Notes: generated by a model from the letters alone, not told the origin. Positions 16,548 through 26,437 are shown, counted from the stretch's first letter. The stretch: 64,000 nt of DNA from Magnetococcales bacterium (GCA_015234045.1 JADFWU010000009.1:22234-86233); one strand, 5' to 3'. Numbers and translations are program-made.

Positions 16548-19500
16548 ATGAAACAATATGGCATCAAGCATCTTTTTTCCGGCATTTCCCGTAAGGTGAT
16601 GATCTGGTTTTTGCTGATTTCACTGGTGCCTTTGTGTGTGACCAGTTGGATCAGTTATCAGAATGCCCACGAGCAGTTACTGCGTGATACCGAGCGGGCG
16701 TTAGGGGACGTGTCCGTCAGTCAGACAGAATTTATCCGCGCCTATTTTGACCGTATTGTTCGAGACTTGCAGGTGGAGTCTGGACGGCAGAGCAACACTC
16801 ATTTCCTTCAAGCTTTGGTGAGCAGTTACCAACAGAGTGAAAAACCAGCGGGTGATTTTGTCAAAGATGTTGCCTGGGCTAAGGTGGTTGAAAAATATGC
16901 TGCTGATCTTGAGTCTTTCAGAAAAATCTATGGCTATTATGATCTGTTCCTAATTGATAAAAAAGGTAATATTCTATTCACTTCTGCCCGTGAGCATGAT
17001 TTGGGCATGAATCTATTTACCAGCAGTTTATCACACACACAATTTTCCAAGACAGCCACACATGCATTGGAATCTGGTAAGCTGCTCTTCTCAGATCTGG
17101 AGTTTTATGGGCCTTCCGGTAATGTTCTGGCAGGTTTTCTCATATCGCCTTTGTTGGATGAACGCGGCGAGAAGATCGGTCTGATTGCCTTACAGCTTTC
17201 CAGTGAACAAATTCAGCATATTGTGGGTCAGGAGTCTCAGTTTGGTGTTTCGGGTCGTCGATATCTGATTGGACCGGATATGTTGTTGCGCTCGCCTGGT
17301 GCTTTGGGCAAAGCCTATCCAGTATTGCATCAAAAAGTTGAAACAAAAAACACGCGCTTGTGGGCTCAAGAGCATGTCCATAAAACAAGTGATAAATCGC
17401 CGGAAGAGGCGGAAGATATTCTGCTCTATCCTGGACCAAATGGAGAGATGGTTTTAGGCATACATGCCAATGTGAATATTGCAGGTGTTCAATGGGGCTA
17501 TTTTGCCGAGGTGGAAGCGTCGGATGCTTTGGGGGCATCTCGGGTATTGGCGGATCTGACGCTCTTTTTGATCGCTTTTACCACGATTGCAGTCATCCTC
17601 ATTGCCATACCGATTACTCGAAGCATCGTGCAGCCTATTGTAGATATCTCTTCAGCCATTGACAGTGTCAGCAAAGGTAATCTTGCAGAACGGTTGAACA
17701 TCAAACAGCGCAATGAATTTGGTGTGCTCTCAAAGGGCTTCAACCAGATGATTGCACAGCTTCAGATCTCGGATCAGTCAACCAATACCAATAACTGGTT
17801 AAGAGAGGGTGCCAAAAACCTCAATGATGAAATGCAAGGCGATTTGGCCATAGAGGATCTGGCAGGAAAAATTATCGGATTTCTCAGCCACTATCTTGGT
17901 GCTCAGATTGGCGCATTCTATGTGACCCAAGGAAAGGGTATCCGGTTGATGGGCAGTTATGCTTTTCGTACGCGCAAAGGTTTTTTCAATACCTTTGAGA
18001 TTGGTGAAGGCATGGTGGGACAGGCCGCGCTTGAAAAACAGCCTATTATCCTGACCAATCTGCCAGACGACTATATAGCCATTGGCTCCGGTCTGGGTGA
18101 AACAACGCCGCGTATGCTCATGATCATGCCGATGTTGTGGAATAACAGAGTCGTTGCTCTGCTGGAGTTTGGCACAACATACGAATTCACCGAACTCCAT
18201 CAACGCCTGCTTGAGATGGTCTCTACTTCCATTGCCACAGCCGTACAAACCGCCCTGTCACGGGATCAGACCAAAGCACTTCTGGAACAGACCCAAAATC
18301 AAGCCGAAGAGTTGCGTGTTCGTGAAGAAGAGCTCAGAGATAATAACGTCCTGTTAGAGCGTCAGGCATTGGAGCTAAAGAGTAACCAGACAGAGCTTGA
18401 AACGAGAAACGAACGGCTGCAAGTACAACAGGAAGAGCTTCGCTTGGCCAACGAAGAACTGGAGGTCAAGGCATCTGACTTGAGACGCTCGGGAACGCTG
18501 TTGGAGGAGAAAAACCAAGCATTGGAAGAGGCGCAACGGGAGCTGGAGAATCGTGCGGAGGCGTTGGCGGTTTCCAGTAAATATAAGTCTGAATTTCTTG
18601 CCAACATGTCTCATGAGTTGCGTACACCGCTTAACAGCTTGTTGATCCTTTCCAAGATATTGGCAGACGATAAGCATGGTACTCTGACAGAAAAGCAGGT
18701 GGAGTATGCCAATACCATCCATGATGCAGGCGGTGATCTGCTGACACTGATCAATGATATTCTCGATCTATCAAAAATCGAGGCTGGACGGATGGATGTG
18801 CATGTTGAACCGGTGCATTTGGATGATTTCGTTGCCGGACTCAAGAGAAAATTCGACCCGATGGCCGACAATAAACAGATCGGTTTTGAGGTAGATATCC
18901 ATCAAGCACCGTCCCTGTGGCGCAGTGATGGCCAGAAATTGGGCCAGATCATCAAAAACCTGCTCTCCAATGCCATCAAATTTACCAGTCAGGGCAAAGT
19001 ATCGTTGATCATTGGTCCGGTGCCCGCAGAGGTGTCGCTGCGCTCTACTACACTGAATAGTGAAACCGCCATCGCTTTTACGGTCAGTGATAGCGGTATT
19101 GGTATTCCAGAAGAGAAGTGCAACACGATCTTTGAAGCATTTCAACAGGCTGATGGTTCCACCAGTCGAAAATATGGTGGAACGGGATTGGGTCTGTCCA
19201 TTTCTCGTGAATTAACCCGACTTTTGGGCGGAGAGATTCATGTTGAAAGCATTGTTGGACAGGGTAGTGTGTTCCGGTTGATTATTCCGAAAGAGTTGAG
19301 CCAACCTGTTTTACACCTCTCCGAGTCTCAATCTGTTGCTGATGTGCCGCCTGTTTCAATGCGTCCAATATCAGCACCAGCACCTATATCAGAGGCTGTT
19401 ACAGCACCGGAAGATTCAATTGCCGATACAGTGAGCACTGTGCCTGATGATCGTAAGGATATAAAACCGGGTCAGCGTTCCATCCTGATCATTGAGGATG

Positions 19501-20645
19501 ATAAACGGTTTTCGGCTATTGTTGCTGATGTGGCGCGTCAACGTGGGTTCAGTGTACTGATTGCTGAAGATGGTGAGACCGGATTGCACTTTGCTGATTT
19601 CTATCAACCCAGTGGAATTATTCTGGATCTTGGCTTGCCCGGTATGGACGGTCAACAGGTGATTTCTCATCTGAAGGACAGCGCTAAAACACGCCATATC
19701 CCGGTTCATTTCATGTCAGCCCAGGATCTCTCCTTGAGTGTATTGCAAAGCGGTGCCGTTGGTTTTCTCACCAAGCCGGTGGAGATGGAAGCCATGCAGC
19801 AGGCTTTTGAACGCATCGAAGCTGTCATTGATCGGCCTGTGAAGCAGTTGTTACTTGTGGAAGATGATGCGGTTCAGGCTGATGCGCTGTGTGCGCTGAT
19901 CGGTAATGGTGATGTCAAGACCGTCATCGCGAGATCAGGCGTTGAAGCGAAAAAACTATTGGTAGAACAGTTGTTTGACTGCATCGTGCTGGATCTGGGG
20001 CTGCCGGATATTGATGGTATGGCACTGCTGGAAGATCTGCGTACCACCGATATGATGCGCCAAATTCCGGTTGTGGTTTATACAGGGCGGCAGTTGGAAC
20101 CTGCCGAGCGCGTGGCGTTAGACCGTTATGCCCAGAGCATTATCATTAAAGATGTGCGCTCACCGGAACGTTTGTTGGATGACACCGCGTTGTTTTTGCA
20201 CCGTATTGAATCTAATCTGCCTGAAGCGCAACAGCGTACTATTCGTATGTTGCACGATTCGGAATCGGTGTTTGCCGATCGCAAGGTATTGGTGGTGGAT
20301 GATGATATGCGCAACACCTTCTCTCTGTCGGCCATATTGCAAGAGAAGGGTATGGATGTGTTGACTGCCAGTAATGGTGTTGAGGCGCTGGATCAATTGG
20401 ATAAAGCGCCTGATACTGCCATTGTGTTGATGGATATCATGATGCCGGAAATGGATGGGTATGAAGCCATGGGCAAAATTCGTCAGCAGGAGCGCTTTGC
20501 ACATTTGCCGGTCATCGCGCTTACGGCCAAAGCGATGAAAGGCGATCGGGCTGAGTGTATCGAAGCGGGTGCCAGTGATTATATGGCCAAGCCGGTGAAT
20601 TCAGAAAAGCTGTTGTCCATGATGCGGGTCTGGTTGTATCGATGA
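16548..20645 (+). CDS. Hybrid histidine kinase with Cache, HAMP, GAF and three receiver domains
   Basis: 1365 residues. Transmembrane helix near 18-40, a dCache-like periplasmic sensor (about 45-330), second helix near 335-355, HAMP (about 355-410), GAF (about 430-575), a long Glu/Leu-rich coiled coil (about 580-680), HisKA with H689 in NMSHELRTPLNSLL, and HATPase with GGTGLGLSISREL. A Pro/Ser linker follows, then three receivers with D1027 (ILDLGLPGMDG), D1149 (VLDLGLPDIDG) and D1296 (LMDIMMPEMDG). Three receivers on one kinase suggest a branched or buffered relay. The stop overlaps the cheR start (ATGA), so kinase and methyltransferase are coupled. Confidence 0.93.
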   Translation: MKQYGIKHLFSGISRKVMIWFLLISLVPLCVTSWISYQNAHEQLLRDTERALGDVSVSQTEFIRAYFDRIVRDLQVESGRQSNTHFLQALVSSYQQSEKPAGDFVKDVAWAKVVEKYAADLESFRKIYGYYDLFLIDKKGNILFTSAREHDLGMNLFTSSLSHTQFSKTATHALESGKLLFSDLEFYGPSGNVLAGFLISPLLDERGEKIGLIALQLSSEQIQHIVGQESQFGVSGRRYLIGPDMLLRSPGALGKAYPVLHQKVETKNTRLWAQEHVHKTSDKSPEEAEDILLYPGPNGEMVLGIHANVNIAGVQWGYFAEVEASDALGASRVLADLTLFLIAFTTIAVILIAIPITRSIVQPIVDISSAIDSVSKGNLAERLNIKQRNEFGVLSKGFNQMIAQLQISDQSTNTNNWLREGAKNLNDEMQGDLAIEDLAGKIIGFLSHYLGAQIGAFYVTQGKGIRLMGSYAFRTRKGFFNTFEIGEGMVGQAALEKQPIILTNLPDDYIAIGSGLGETTPRMLMIMPMLWNNRVVALLEFGTTYEFTELHQRLLEMVSTSIATAVQTALSRDQTKALLEQTQNQAEELRVREEELRDNNVLLERQALELKSNQTELETRNERLQVQQEELRLANEELEVKASDLRRSGTLLEEKNQALEEAQRELENRAEALAVSSKYKSEFLANMSHELRTPLNSLLILSKILADDKHGTLTEKQVEYANTIHDAGGDLLTLINDILDLSKIEAGRMDVHVEPVHLDDFVAGLKRKFDPMADNKQIGFEVDIHQAPSLWRSDGQKLGQIIKNLLSNAIKFTSQGKVSLIIGPVPAEVSLRSTTLNSETAIAFTVSDSGIGIPEEKCNTIFEAFQQADGSTSRKYGGTGLGLSISRELTRLLGGEIHVESIVGQGSVFRLIIPKELSQPVLHLSESQSVADVPPVSMRPISAPAPISEAVTAPEDSIADTVSTVPDDRKDIKPGQRSILIIEDDKRFSAIVADVARQRGFSVLIAEDGETGLHFADFYQPSGIILDLGLPGMDGQQVISHLKDSAKTRHIPVHFMSAQDLSLSVLQSGAVGFLTKPVEMEAMQQAFERIEAVIDRPVKQLLLVEDDAVQADALCALIGNGDVKTVIARSGVEAKKLLVEQLFDCIVLDLGLPDIDGMALLEDLRTTDMMRQIPVVVYTGRQLEPAERVALDRYAQSIIIKDVRSPERLLDDTALFLHRIESNLPEAQQRTIRMLHDSESVFADRKVLVVDDDMRNTFSLSAILQEKGMDVLTASNGVEALDQLDKAPDTAIVLMDIMMPEMDGYEAMGKIRQQERFAHLPVIALTAKAMKGDRAECIEAGASDYMAKPVNSEKLLSMMRVWLYR

Positions 20646-21466
20646 ACGAACAGGAGATCGAAGCGCTGGAAATTCGCTTTCTCCTGGAAGTGCTACATCT
20701 ACGCCATGGCTATGATTTTCGCAACTATTCGAAAGATTCCATTAGAAGAAGGCTACGGCGACGGCTGAAGCTGGATGGTTTGGACTCCATTTCCCAACTT
20801 CAGCATCATGTGCTTCATGATGTTGATGTCGCAGAAAATGTGCTGCGCGATCTCTCTATTACTGTAACGGAAATGTTCCGAGATCCAGCCTTTTATCTGG
20901 CAATACGCAAGACAGTATTGCCTCAGTTGACGCGCTATCCCCACTTTAAAGTCTGGCATGCCGGATGTGCTACCGGAGAAGAGGCGTACTCCATGGCCAT
21001 CATGTTGGCAGAGGCAGCGCTGTTGGATCGGTGTCATATCTATGCCACGGATTTCAATAATGTAGCGCTGAATAGGGCGAAAGAGGGTATCATTTCCCTG
21101 ACTCAGATGCGTATCAACAGTGCCAATTATCAGGCCGCAGGCGGAACGGGTTCTCTCTCTGACTATGTGCATGCCAACTATGATGGTGCGGTTATGGATC
21201 GTGCCTTGAAGCGCACTATGGTGTTTGCCCACCACAATCTCGCCACTGACACGCTGTTTGGTGAAATGCAGATGATCGTCTGCCGCAATGTATTGATCTA
21301 TTTTGATACGGATCTACAGGAAAAAGTGCTGACCCTGTTTGCTGAAAGTTTGTCTGACGGTGGATTCCTCTGCCTTGGCAGTCATGAAACCCTTATGTTG
21401 AGCCGTTTAGCCAAGCGATTTGAACCGGTGGTTGCCGATCAGCGGATCTATCAGAAAGTGGCATAG
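20642..21466 (+). CDS. cheR: CheR-type protein-glutamate methyltransferase
   Basis: 274 residues, a typical CheR length. The N-terminal helical domain contains FRNYSKDSIRRRLRRRL (RRRL-type motif). The SAM domain has VWHAGCATGEEAYSMA near residue 105, TDFNNVALNRAKEGI, and the late motif CRNVLIYF. CheR enzymes methylate glutamates of chemoreceptors using S-adenosylmethionine. No chemoreceptor or CheB lies in this window. It is translationally coupled to the hybrid kinase upstream, so its target may be in that signalling complex rather than a classical chemoreceptor. This last point is inference. Confidence 0.92.
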   Translation: MNEQEIEALEIRFLLEVLHLRHGYDFRNYSKDSIRRRLRRRLKLDGLDSISQLQHHVLHDVDVAENVLRDLSITVTEMFRDPAFYLAIRKTVLPQLTRYPHFKVWHAGCATGEEAYSMAIMLAEAALLDRCHIYATDFNNVALNRAKEGIISLTQMRINSANYQAAGGTGSLSDYVHANYDGAVMDRALKRTMVFAHHNLATDTLFGEMQMIVCRNVLIYFDTDLQEKVLTLFAESLSDGGFLCLGSHETLMLSRLAKRFEPVVADQRIYQKVA

Positions 21467-21541
21467 TTGGGAAAACTGAGAGTGCTACGGACACAGTATA
21501 ATATGCTGGTTATGGACCATCGGTTGTTACTGCTTTCCGGT

Positions 21542-21570
21542 GTGGCTCAATCTGGCGGAGCCACTTCTTT
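21542..21570 (+). terminator. Rho-independent terminator after cheR
   Basis: Stem GTGGCTC (21542-21548) and GAGCCAC (21558-21564) with a 9-base loop, followed by TTCTTTT. It sits 75 bases after the cheR stop and overlaps the last codon region of the convergent diguanylate cyclase gene. Confidence 0.65.
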
Positions 21571-22749
21571 TATTTCTGCACTTGGCGTTTCATCACTATT
21601 CTCTTGTGCTTTCTCTGTTGATTGAAGCAGGTGAAGGTTCATTTCATGATCACAGGCCCAATAACCTGGATTTTTCTTGGATTTGGCCTTGGCGGCATAC
21701 ATCCGCTTATCCGCAGCTTTGACCAGATCATCAGAAGAGATAAAGTCACCTGGACCTGACTGGTGCATACCAAGGCTGAATGAGACAGTATAATCTCCCA
21801 CTTTGGCATCAAAGCACTTGACCAGACGTTGGCACACTTCCAGTGCTTGGATACTGGATGAGCCTGGCAGAATGATGCAAAACTCATCTCCACCATACCG
21901 GCAACTGGAATCCACATCCCGAACAGTAGACAGTAAACATTCGCCAACATGGGCTAATATCTGGTCACCCACCTTGTGGCCATGAGTATCATTGAGCAGT
22001 TTGAAGCCATTGAGGTCAAAATAGACCAGGGTAAGCACTTCGCTACGCCGTTTTCCGAGGGCTAAGTCATTGCGTAGATGGTCGTAGAAAGCGCGTTGGT
22101 TGAGCAGTCCGGTTAAACCATCCTGGCGGGATAGATCTTTCAGTTCCTGAGTACGGCGGGCTACGGTCTGTTCAAGCTCTTCGGCATAGGCTTCCAACTC
22201 CAGTTGAGCGGCTTCTACTTCAGCCAGAAGCGCACCAGTATAGGTCTCAAAAATGAAGTGAACATCAAACATCAATACCTTAAATAAACTGATTTTCCGA
22301 GCCTCTGATTCAAGGCGGGAACACTTGTTATCTCGACACTGATTCTCGAGCAGTCCGTTTAAGATCGCCAATAAACGGTAGACGGCGGACATATAGAGCG
22401 AGGGCGGCACACCGATGCGTTTATGTATCTTACCAACCCGCAGTCGGGTGTTAACATAGAGGGCATCATAAACGCCGCTAAACAGTTCCTGGATATAGCC
22501 ACGCAATGAGCGTTTGAGGCGGAATAACGTTTCAGAATCACCAACAACCAACTGGATTTCAGGATATTGCAATAGCTGTTCGTAGAAGCGCTCAATGATC
22601 AAATCAAGATTGTCATCAATGAATGTTTTAGAGGCTAACATATTGTTCTGATCTTCGCTTGTAATGCCAAACAGTTGTTTGCGGCCAGCAATACGCCGGT
22701 CGGTAAGCTTGAGCTGTTCCGCTAAGGACTGTGTGGTAAGCTGAGTCAT
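21547..22749 (-). CDS. Globin-coupled diguanylate cyclase
   Basis: 400 residues from ATG 22749; an upstream TTG adds five residues. An N-terminal sensor globin (about 10-160) carries the proximal haem ligand H109 in VGKIHKRIGVPP, the pattern of globin-coupled sensors. A middle helical linker (about 165-225) ends in coiled coil. The GGDEF domain (about 230-375) has an intact active site G286-F290 (CRYGGDEF) and an I-site RDVD five residues before it. It is expected to make c-di-GMP in response to O2 or another haem ligand, as DosC (YddV) does in E. coli. The tail is acidic and Ser/Glu-rich. It converges with the cheR operon. Confidence 0.92.
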   Translation of the reverse strand: MTQLTTQSLAEQLKLTDRRIAGRKQLFGITSEDQNNMLASKTFIDDNLDLIIERFYEQLLQYPEIQLVVGDSETLFRLKRSLRGYIQELFSGVYDALYVNTRLRVGKIHKRIGVPPSLYMSAVYRLLAILNGLLENQCRDNKCSRLESEARKISLFKVLMFDVHFIFETYTGALLAEVEAAQLELEAYAEELEQTVARRTQELKDLSRQDGLTGLLNQRAFYDHLRNDLALGKRRSEVLTLVYFDLNGFKLLNDTHGHKVGDQILAHVGECLLSTVRDVDSSCRYGGDEFCIILPGSSSIQALEVCQRLVKCFDAKVGDYTVSFSLGMHQSGPGDFISSDDLVKAADKRMYAAKAKSKKNPGYWACDHEMNLHLLQSTEKAQENSDETPSAEIKEVAPPD

Positions 22750-22771
22750 AATCTTTTCTTTCAATTAAGGA

Positions 22772-22788
22772 TAGGCGTTACGCAGTTG
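22772..22788 (+). repeat. Short dispersed repeat, copy 2 (upstream of globin-GGDEF gene)
   Basis: TAGGCGTTACGCAGTTG. It matches the other copies at 5194, 41005 and 56811, but lacks the GAATGAATT part. It lies 23 bases before the start of the minus-strand diguanylate cyclase gene. Confidence 0.55.
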
Positions 22789-22854
22789 TCGGTTATAGGG
22801 GGTTCGTCTAAAATTGGAACAGTCAACCGTTCCAGCCCTGGTGATTTTTTGCTT

Positions 22855-22954
22855 TGATGATCTGCTTCGCATATCAAAAGCGGCGCAAAAACATTACCAG
22901 GGCTTTCACTCAAGTTGTGATTTATTGTCTAATTTCGGATCGAAATCACTATAC
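22855..22954 (+). repeat. 100-bp dispersed repeat, copy 1
   Basis: This starts TGATGATCTGCTTCGCATAT and runs 100 bases, matching 48414-48513 with about ten differences by eye. Upstream of it, AGCCCTGGTGATTTTTTGC at about 22833 pairs with GCAAAAACATTACCAGGGCT inside the repeat, giving a long hairpin that the second copy lacks. No ORF. Likely a non-coding mobile or palindromic element in the gap between the diguanylate cyclase and the export operon. Confidence 0.8.
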
Positions 22955-22984
22955 ATTTTCAAATTTTAGATTGGAATGGTTATA

Positions 22985-25090
22985 TTAAAAATATAATTCT
23001 CGTAATGTCATCATACGTAGTCGATCCAAAAAGAGTCCAACCAGACTAACAGCCCGCCCTTGAATCACCACAGTGCCACGTGTGAGTTGCTGGGTACTCA
23101 GATGATCGTGCAGTGCAATCTCCACTGTATAAAAACCACCTACCGTGGTCAAAGTGTCATCTGGTCCTGATTGGGTAGGAATAGGACCACCATACAGAGA
23201 GGATAACACAGGATCGGGTAACGTAAGGGAAGGTATTGAAGAGAGGGATAAGATTTTGCCCTTCAATCGTGTGCCAACGCCGCTTTCCGGGTGGAATTGT
23301 GCGGGTTGGTTGATGGCTAGAAGCGGTAAGTCGTTGTCTTCAACCAGTGCTGATAACCGCGCAGCGGATGTGTTGACCAGTAGAAACAGTGGCTGTTCGG
23401 TGGCCATCCATAACCCAGGGCGTAATCCGGGGTCTGCTTCAATCACATTTCCGCTAAAGGGGGCGAAAAGGGTTAAGGTGGCTTGTTGATCTAATAAGCC
23501 ATCCAGAATGGTCTGTTCCTGGGCGATTTTTTGTTCAATGGTCAGGCGTTCCCGCGTGCCGATCAGTGTGGAGAGCGCTTGTTCATGCAGGTGTTGCAGA
23601 ATCTCCAGTCGTCCGCGTGATTGGAGAATTGATGCGGCTAAATCCGGGTCTGAGAAGTGGGCCAGTACAGCCCCTTTTTCGATACTGCCTTGTTCGGCAG
23701 TTTGAAAAAATTCCAACTGGGCCGGGCGAGGTGGATGAATCCATTGACGGTGCAGCGGTGTGATTACAGCAGGCAGATGCACATCATGGGAAAAAGGCCA
23801 TACCAGCCAAACCACTACAGCGAGCATGAATGGCAGTCGCCACCAAAAACCCGGTGAGGTGATGAGCATATGACGGCGTTGCCACCACACTTTTAATTCA
23901 CGCATGACAGGTGCCACGATCAATAGCGTTAAAGAAATAACAAACAGTGCCACTCCGGCAATCTTGGCCAACCAATGATAAACCATCACCGAAAGTCCGG
24001 CATAGATGATTGTCCGCACCATCCAGGTCAACCAGCCAAACAGGGCGAGACTGGTTTGCCAATGGGTGGGCAGTTGTTCCGGTGCAGGCGTTGACCAACC
24101 GAGCAGAGCACGGCGCAGCAGCCAGCGGCCAAAGGCAGAGGCTCTGGTGTGCAGGTTGGTAACACCGGTGAGATCCGATAGGATATGGTAGCCATCAAAG
24201 CGCATGAACGGATTAAGATTGATCAGAAGCGTTGCCAACCAGCTACCCAATGCCAGCATCAGACAGAGATCTCGACTCAGACCATCCGGCAGTATCAACC
24301 AGCCCCAACTGGCCAGCAGTGCCAGCCAGGATTCCGCTACCACACCGCCTAAAGCCACCTGTAACCGCGCCCAACGGTTGGCAAGTCGCCAGCTGTCCGT
24401 TACATCGGTAAACGCCAAAGGTAGCCCCATGGCAAATGCAACGCCCATGCTTGGCACCACACAGCCGGTACGCTTTGCCGCCAGGGCATGCCCCATTTCA
24501 TGGATGATTTTGGAGAAAACTACCGTCACGGAAAATGCAATCATGCCAGAAAAGGTGAAAAAACGCGGCACAGTGGTGATCAGTTCCGCACCATTGTGAA
24601 CCATTATTAATCCGGTCACTGTGCCGAGAAGCAATAGAATTTTGAGTGACAGAGGTGAAAACAGGCCGCCAAACAGCGGTAAGAGTGTCGTGGTGAGCCG
24701 ATCCGGGTTGAAAAGAGGTACGCGAATAAAAAACAGCTTGGACAGTTGAGACGAGAAGGGGCGTGTGGCTCGGCTGGCCTTTTGGGCGTTGGTGCTGTTT
24801 TTTAATAGATTGTTTCGATCCAATAACTGGATCAGATTATCCAGATCGTTACTGTGTATGTGGTGAAAGCCGTCTTGTTTTACTTGATCCAATACCGCAG
24901 AGCGCAGGCCGGTTTTCCAGTAGGAGAGCAGATGGCCAGCCAAAGCGGTAATCTGTAGAAAACGGTGGCCCATGGGATCGTGGATCAGTCCGATCTGTTC
25001 ACCGCCAACCGTGTCACGCCAGCCGAGAAAGCGGATCTCTTGGCGCAGTGGTGGTAATTGATCCTCTTTTTGCCCAGAGTTTCCGGTCAT
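22985..25090 (-). CDS. M50-type membrane metallopeptidase fused to HlyD-like adaptor domain
   Basis: 701 residues. The N-terminal 1-110 is a small soluble domain that faintly resembles PqqD/RRE-type leader-binding domains. Membrane segments follow, with zinc motif HEMGH at 197-201 and the partner motif NPFMRFDGYH (D299), the two signatures of site-2-protease-like M50 peptidases. After about residue 430 a hydrophobic segment leads to a barrel-sandwich/HlyD-type part (about 450-690) with a short helical hairpin. Related fused proteins are annotated as peptide zinc metalloproteases in export loci. It is the last gene of the operon starting with the DUF4347 protein and may act as the inner-membrane component in place of an ABC transporter. 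This role is inference. Confidence 0.85.
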   Translation of the reverse strand: MTGNSGQKEDQLPPLRQEIRFLGWRDTVGGEQIGLIHDPMGHRFLQITALAGHLLSYWKTGLRSAVLDQVKQDGFHHIHSNDLDNLIQLLDRNNLLKNSTNAQKASRATRPFSSQLSKLFFIRVPLFNPDRLTTTLLPLFGGLFSPLSLKILLLLGTVTGLIMVHNGAELITTVPRFFTFSGMIAFSVTVVFSKIIHEMGHALAAKRTGCVVPSMGVAFAMGLPLAFTDVTDSWRLANRWARLQVALGGVVAESWLALLASWGWLILPDGLSRDLCLMLALGSWLATLLINLNPFMRFDGYHILSDLTGVTNLHTRASAFGRWLLRRALLGWSTPAPEQLPTHWQTSLALFGWLTWMVRTIIYAGLSVMVYHWLAKIAGVALFVISLTLLIVAPVMRELKVWWQRRHMLITSPGFWWRLPFMLAVVVWLVWPFSHDVHLPAVITPLHRQWIHPPRPAQLEFFQTAEQGSIEKGAVLAHFSDPDLAASILQSRGRLEILQHLHEQALSTLIGTRERLTIEQKIAQEQTILDGLLDQQATLTLFAPFSGNVIEADPGLRPGLWMATEQPLFLLVNTSAARLSALVEDNDLPLLAINQPAQFHPESGVGTRLKGKILSLSSIPSLTLPDPVLSSLYGGPIPTQSGPDDTLTTVGGFYTVEIALHDHLSTQQLTRGTVVIQGRAVSLVGLFLDRLRMMTLRELYF

Positions 25091-25105
25091 GGTGTGGGTG
25101 CCTCT

Positions 25106-26437
25106 CTACCAGCCGATAAACTGGCGTAGTGTTACCCAAGGACGGCGGAATAGGTAGAACCACAGCCGTACCGGTTCACCGGAAATCCGCGCTGTACCAC
25201 GCGCGCCGATTGGTAGATCATGCGCCTGTTGGTCTATAACGGCCCGATGCCGGTAGGCGGCTTGTCCGGTTGATGTGGCATGTGCTTCCAATCCGCGTTG
25301 AGTCAGTCGAGCGGTGCGGGCGTGGGTTGGGTCCATGTCGGCAAAAAATCGCACTTCGGCCTGATAGTCTACTGGTACCATTTGCTCAACGGGAATCTCC
25401 ACCTCAAGGCGGGTTTTGGTGGGATCTGCCAAGCTCATTAAACGTTGACCGATTGCCACCGGTCGTCCTTCCCAGCCATAACGATCATCGAAGAAAACGA
25501 CACCGGATTCGGTAGCATATAGCTGATGAAGATCCAGGCGTTTTTGTGCATGTTCTACGGCCTGTCGTCTGAGGGCGACTTTTTTTTGCCAAATTACCTG
25601 TCGATCTTTACTGGAGAGATCTTCATAGGCCTGGAAACGCAGCTGTTCAAGCTCTGCCTGTGCCACATCCAGGGCTTTGTTGGCTTGATCCCGCTCTGCC
25701 TGACGTTCGGACGGATCAAAAGTAACCAGCAGTGTGCCCGTTTCTACCTGTTGATAAGGGTGTACATGAAATTGGCGTACCACGCCTTGAAAGGGTGCAG
25801 CAATAATGATGGGCGCTTCCGGCACGATCTCTGCCGTACCAACAGCGGTGAGCGGTAGTTTGATCAGGATAAGTGCCGCGATTGACAGGCCGATCACCGG
25901 CCAACGATAAGAACGTTTAGGCCACCAGCGCGGACGATGGAGTAAAGCGTCCAGGGCATGGCCATAACAGCCTGATACTGTTTCTGCCAGCATCAATTCA
26001 CGTTTCTGCCAAGGGTGTTCCCGCAGCAGAAGCAATGCGCCCAGCGGTTTTTTATTGCGATTGAGCAGTGGAATCCAAACGCCCTGAGTAGGTACAACCC
26101 TATCGGTTAACGGACTATCCGCAGTGGACAGGATGACCGTTTTGATTGTGTTGTCTGAATCGGTGCTACACCAGGGTTTAGCCTGTTCAGTCAGCCATCG
26201 GGTCAGGGGTGCTTCAGGCACCACATGAGGCAGATCACTCACCGCCCATGGTGTGAGCTTTTTGCCTTGAATCCGCCAAAGAATGGCCATCTCATGGTCA
26301 TGAACGCGACGGCTTGCAGTGGTGATATGGTGCGTGAGTTCCGGGACATGCCGAATGGCGCGGATCTCTTGTTCCAGCACCAGCGCGGTGGAGAGTTGCA
26401 CCAAGCGCGGGTCTATATTGTTATCGGTATCACTCAT
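25106..26437 (-). CDS. HlyD-family periplasmic adaptor with N-terminal GAF-like domain
   Basis: 443 residues. Residues about 20-165 look like a cytoplasmic GAF-type sensor, one transmembrane helix lies near 180-200, and the rest is a HlyD-type membrane fusion protein: half lipoyl motif (APFQGVVRQFHVHPYQQV), a helical hairpin (about 245-300), second half motif and beta-barrel. Membrane fusion proteins bridge an inner-membrane component to TolC. A sensor domain on the cytoplasmic side of such an adaptor is unusual. It overlaps the upstream adaptor gene by 4 bases (ATGA) and is 15 bases before the M50 gene. Confidence 0.82.
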   Translation of the reverse strand: MSDTDNNIDPRLVQLSTALVLEQEIRAIRHVPELTHHITTASRRVHDHEMAILWRIQGKKLTPWAVSDLPHVVPEAPLTRWLTEQAKPWCSTDSDNTIKTVILSTADSPLTDRVVPTQGVWIPLLNRNKKPLGALLLLREHPWQKRELMLAETVSGCYGHALDALLHRPRWWPKRSYRWPVIGLSIAALILIKLPLTAVGTAEIVPEAPIIIAAPFQGVVRQFHVHPYQQVETGTLLVTFDPSERQAERDQANKALDVAQAELEQLRFQAYEDLSSKDRQVIWQKKVALRRQAVEHAQKRLDLHQLYATESGVVFFDDRYGWEGRPVAIGQRLMSLADPTKTRLEVEIPVEQMVPVDYQAEVRFFADMDPTHARTARLTQRGLEAHATSTGQAAYRHRAVIDQQAHDLPIGARGTARISGEPVRLWFYLFRRPWVTLRQFIGW

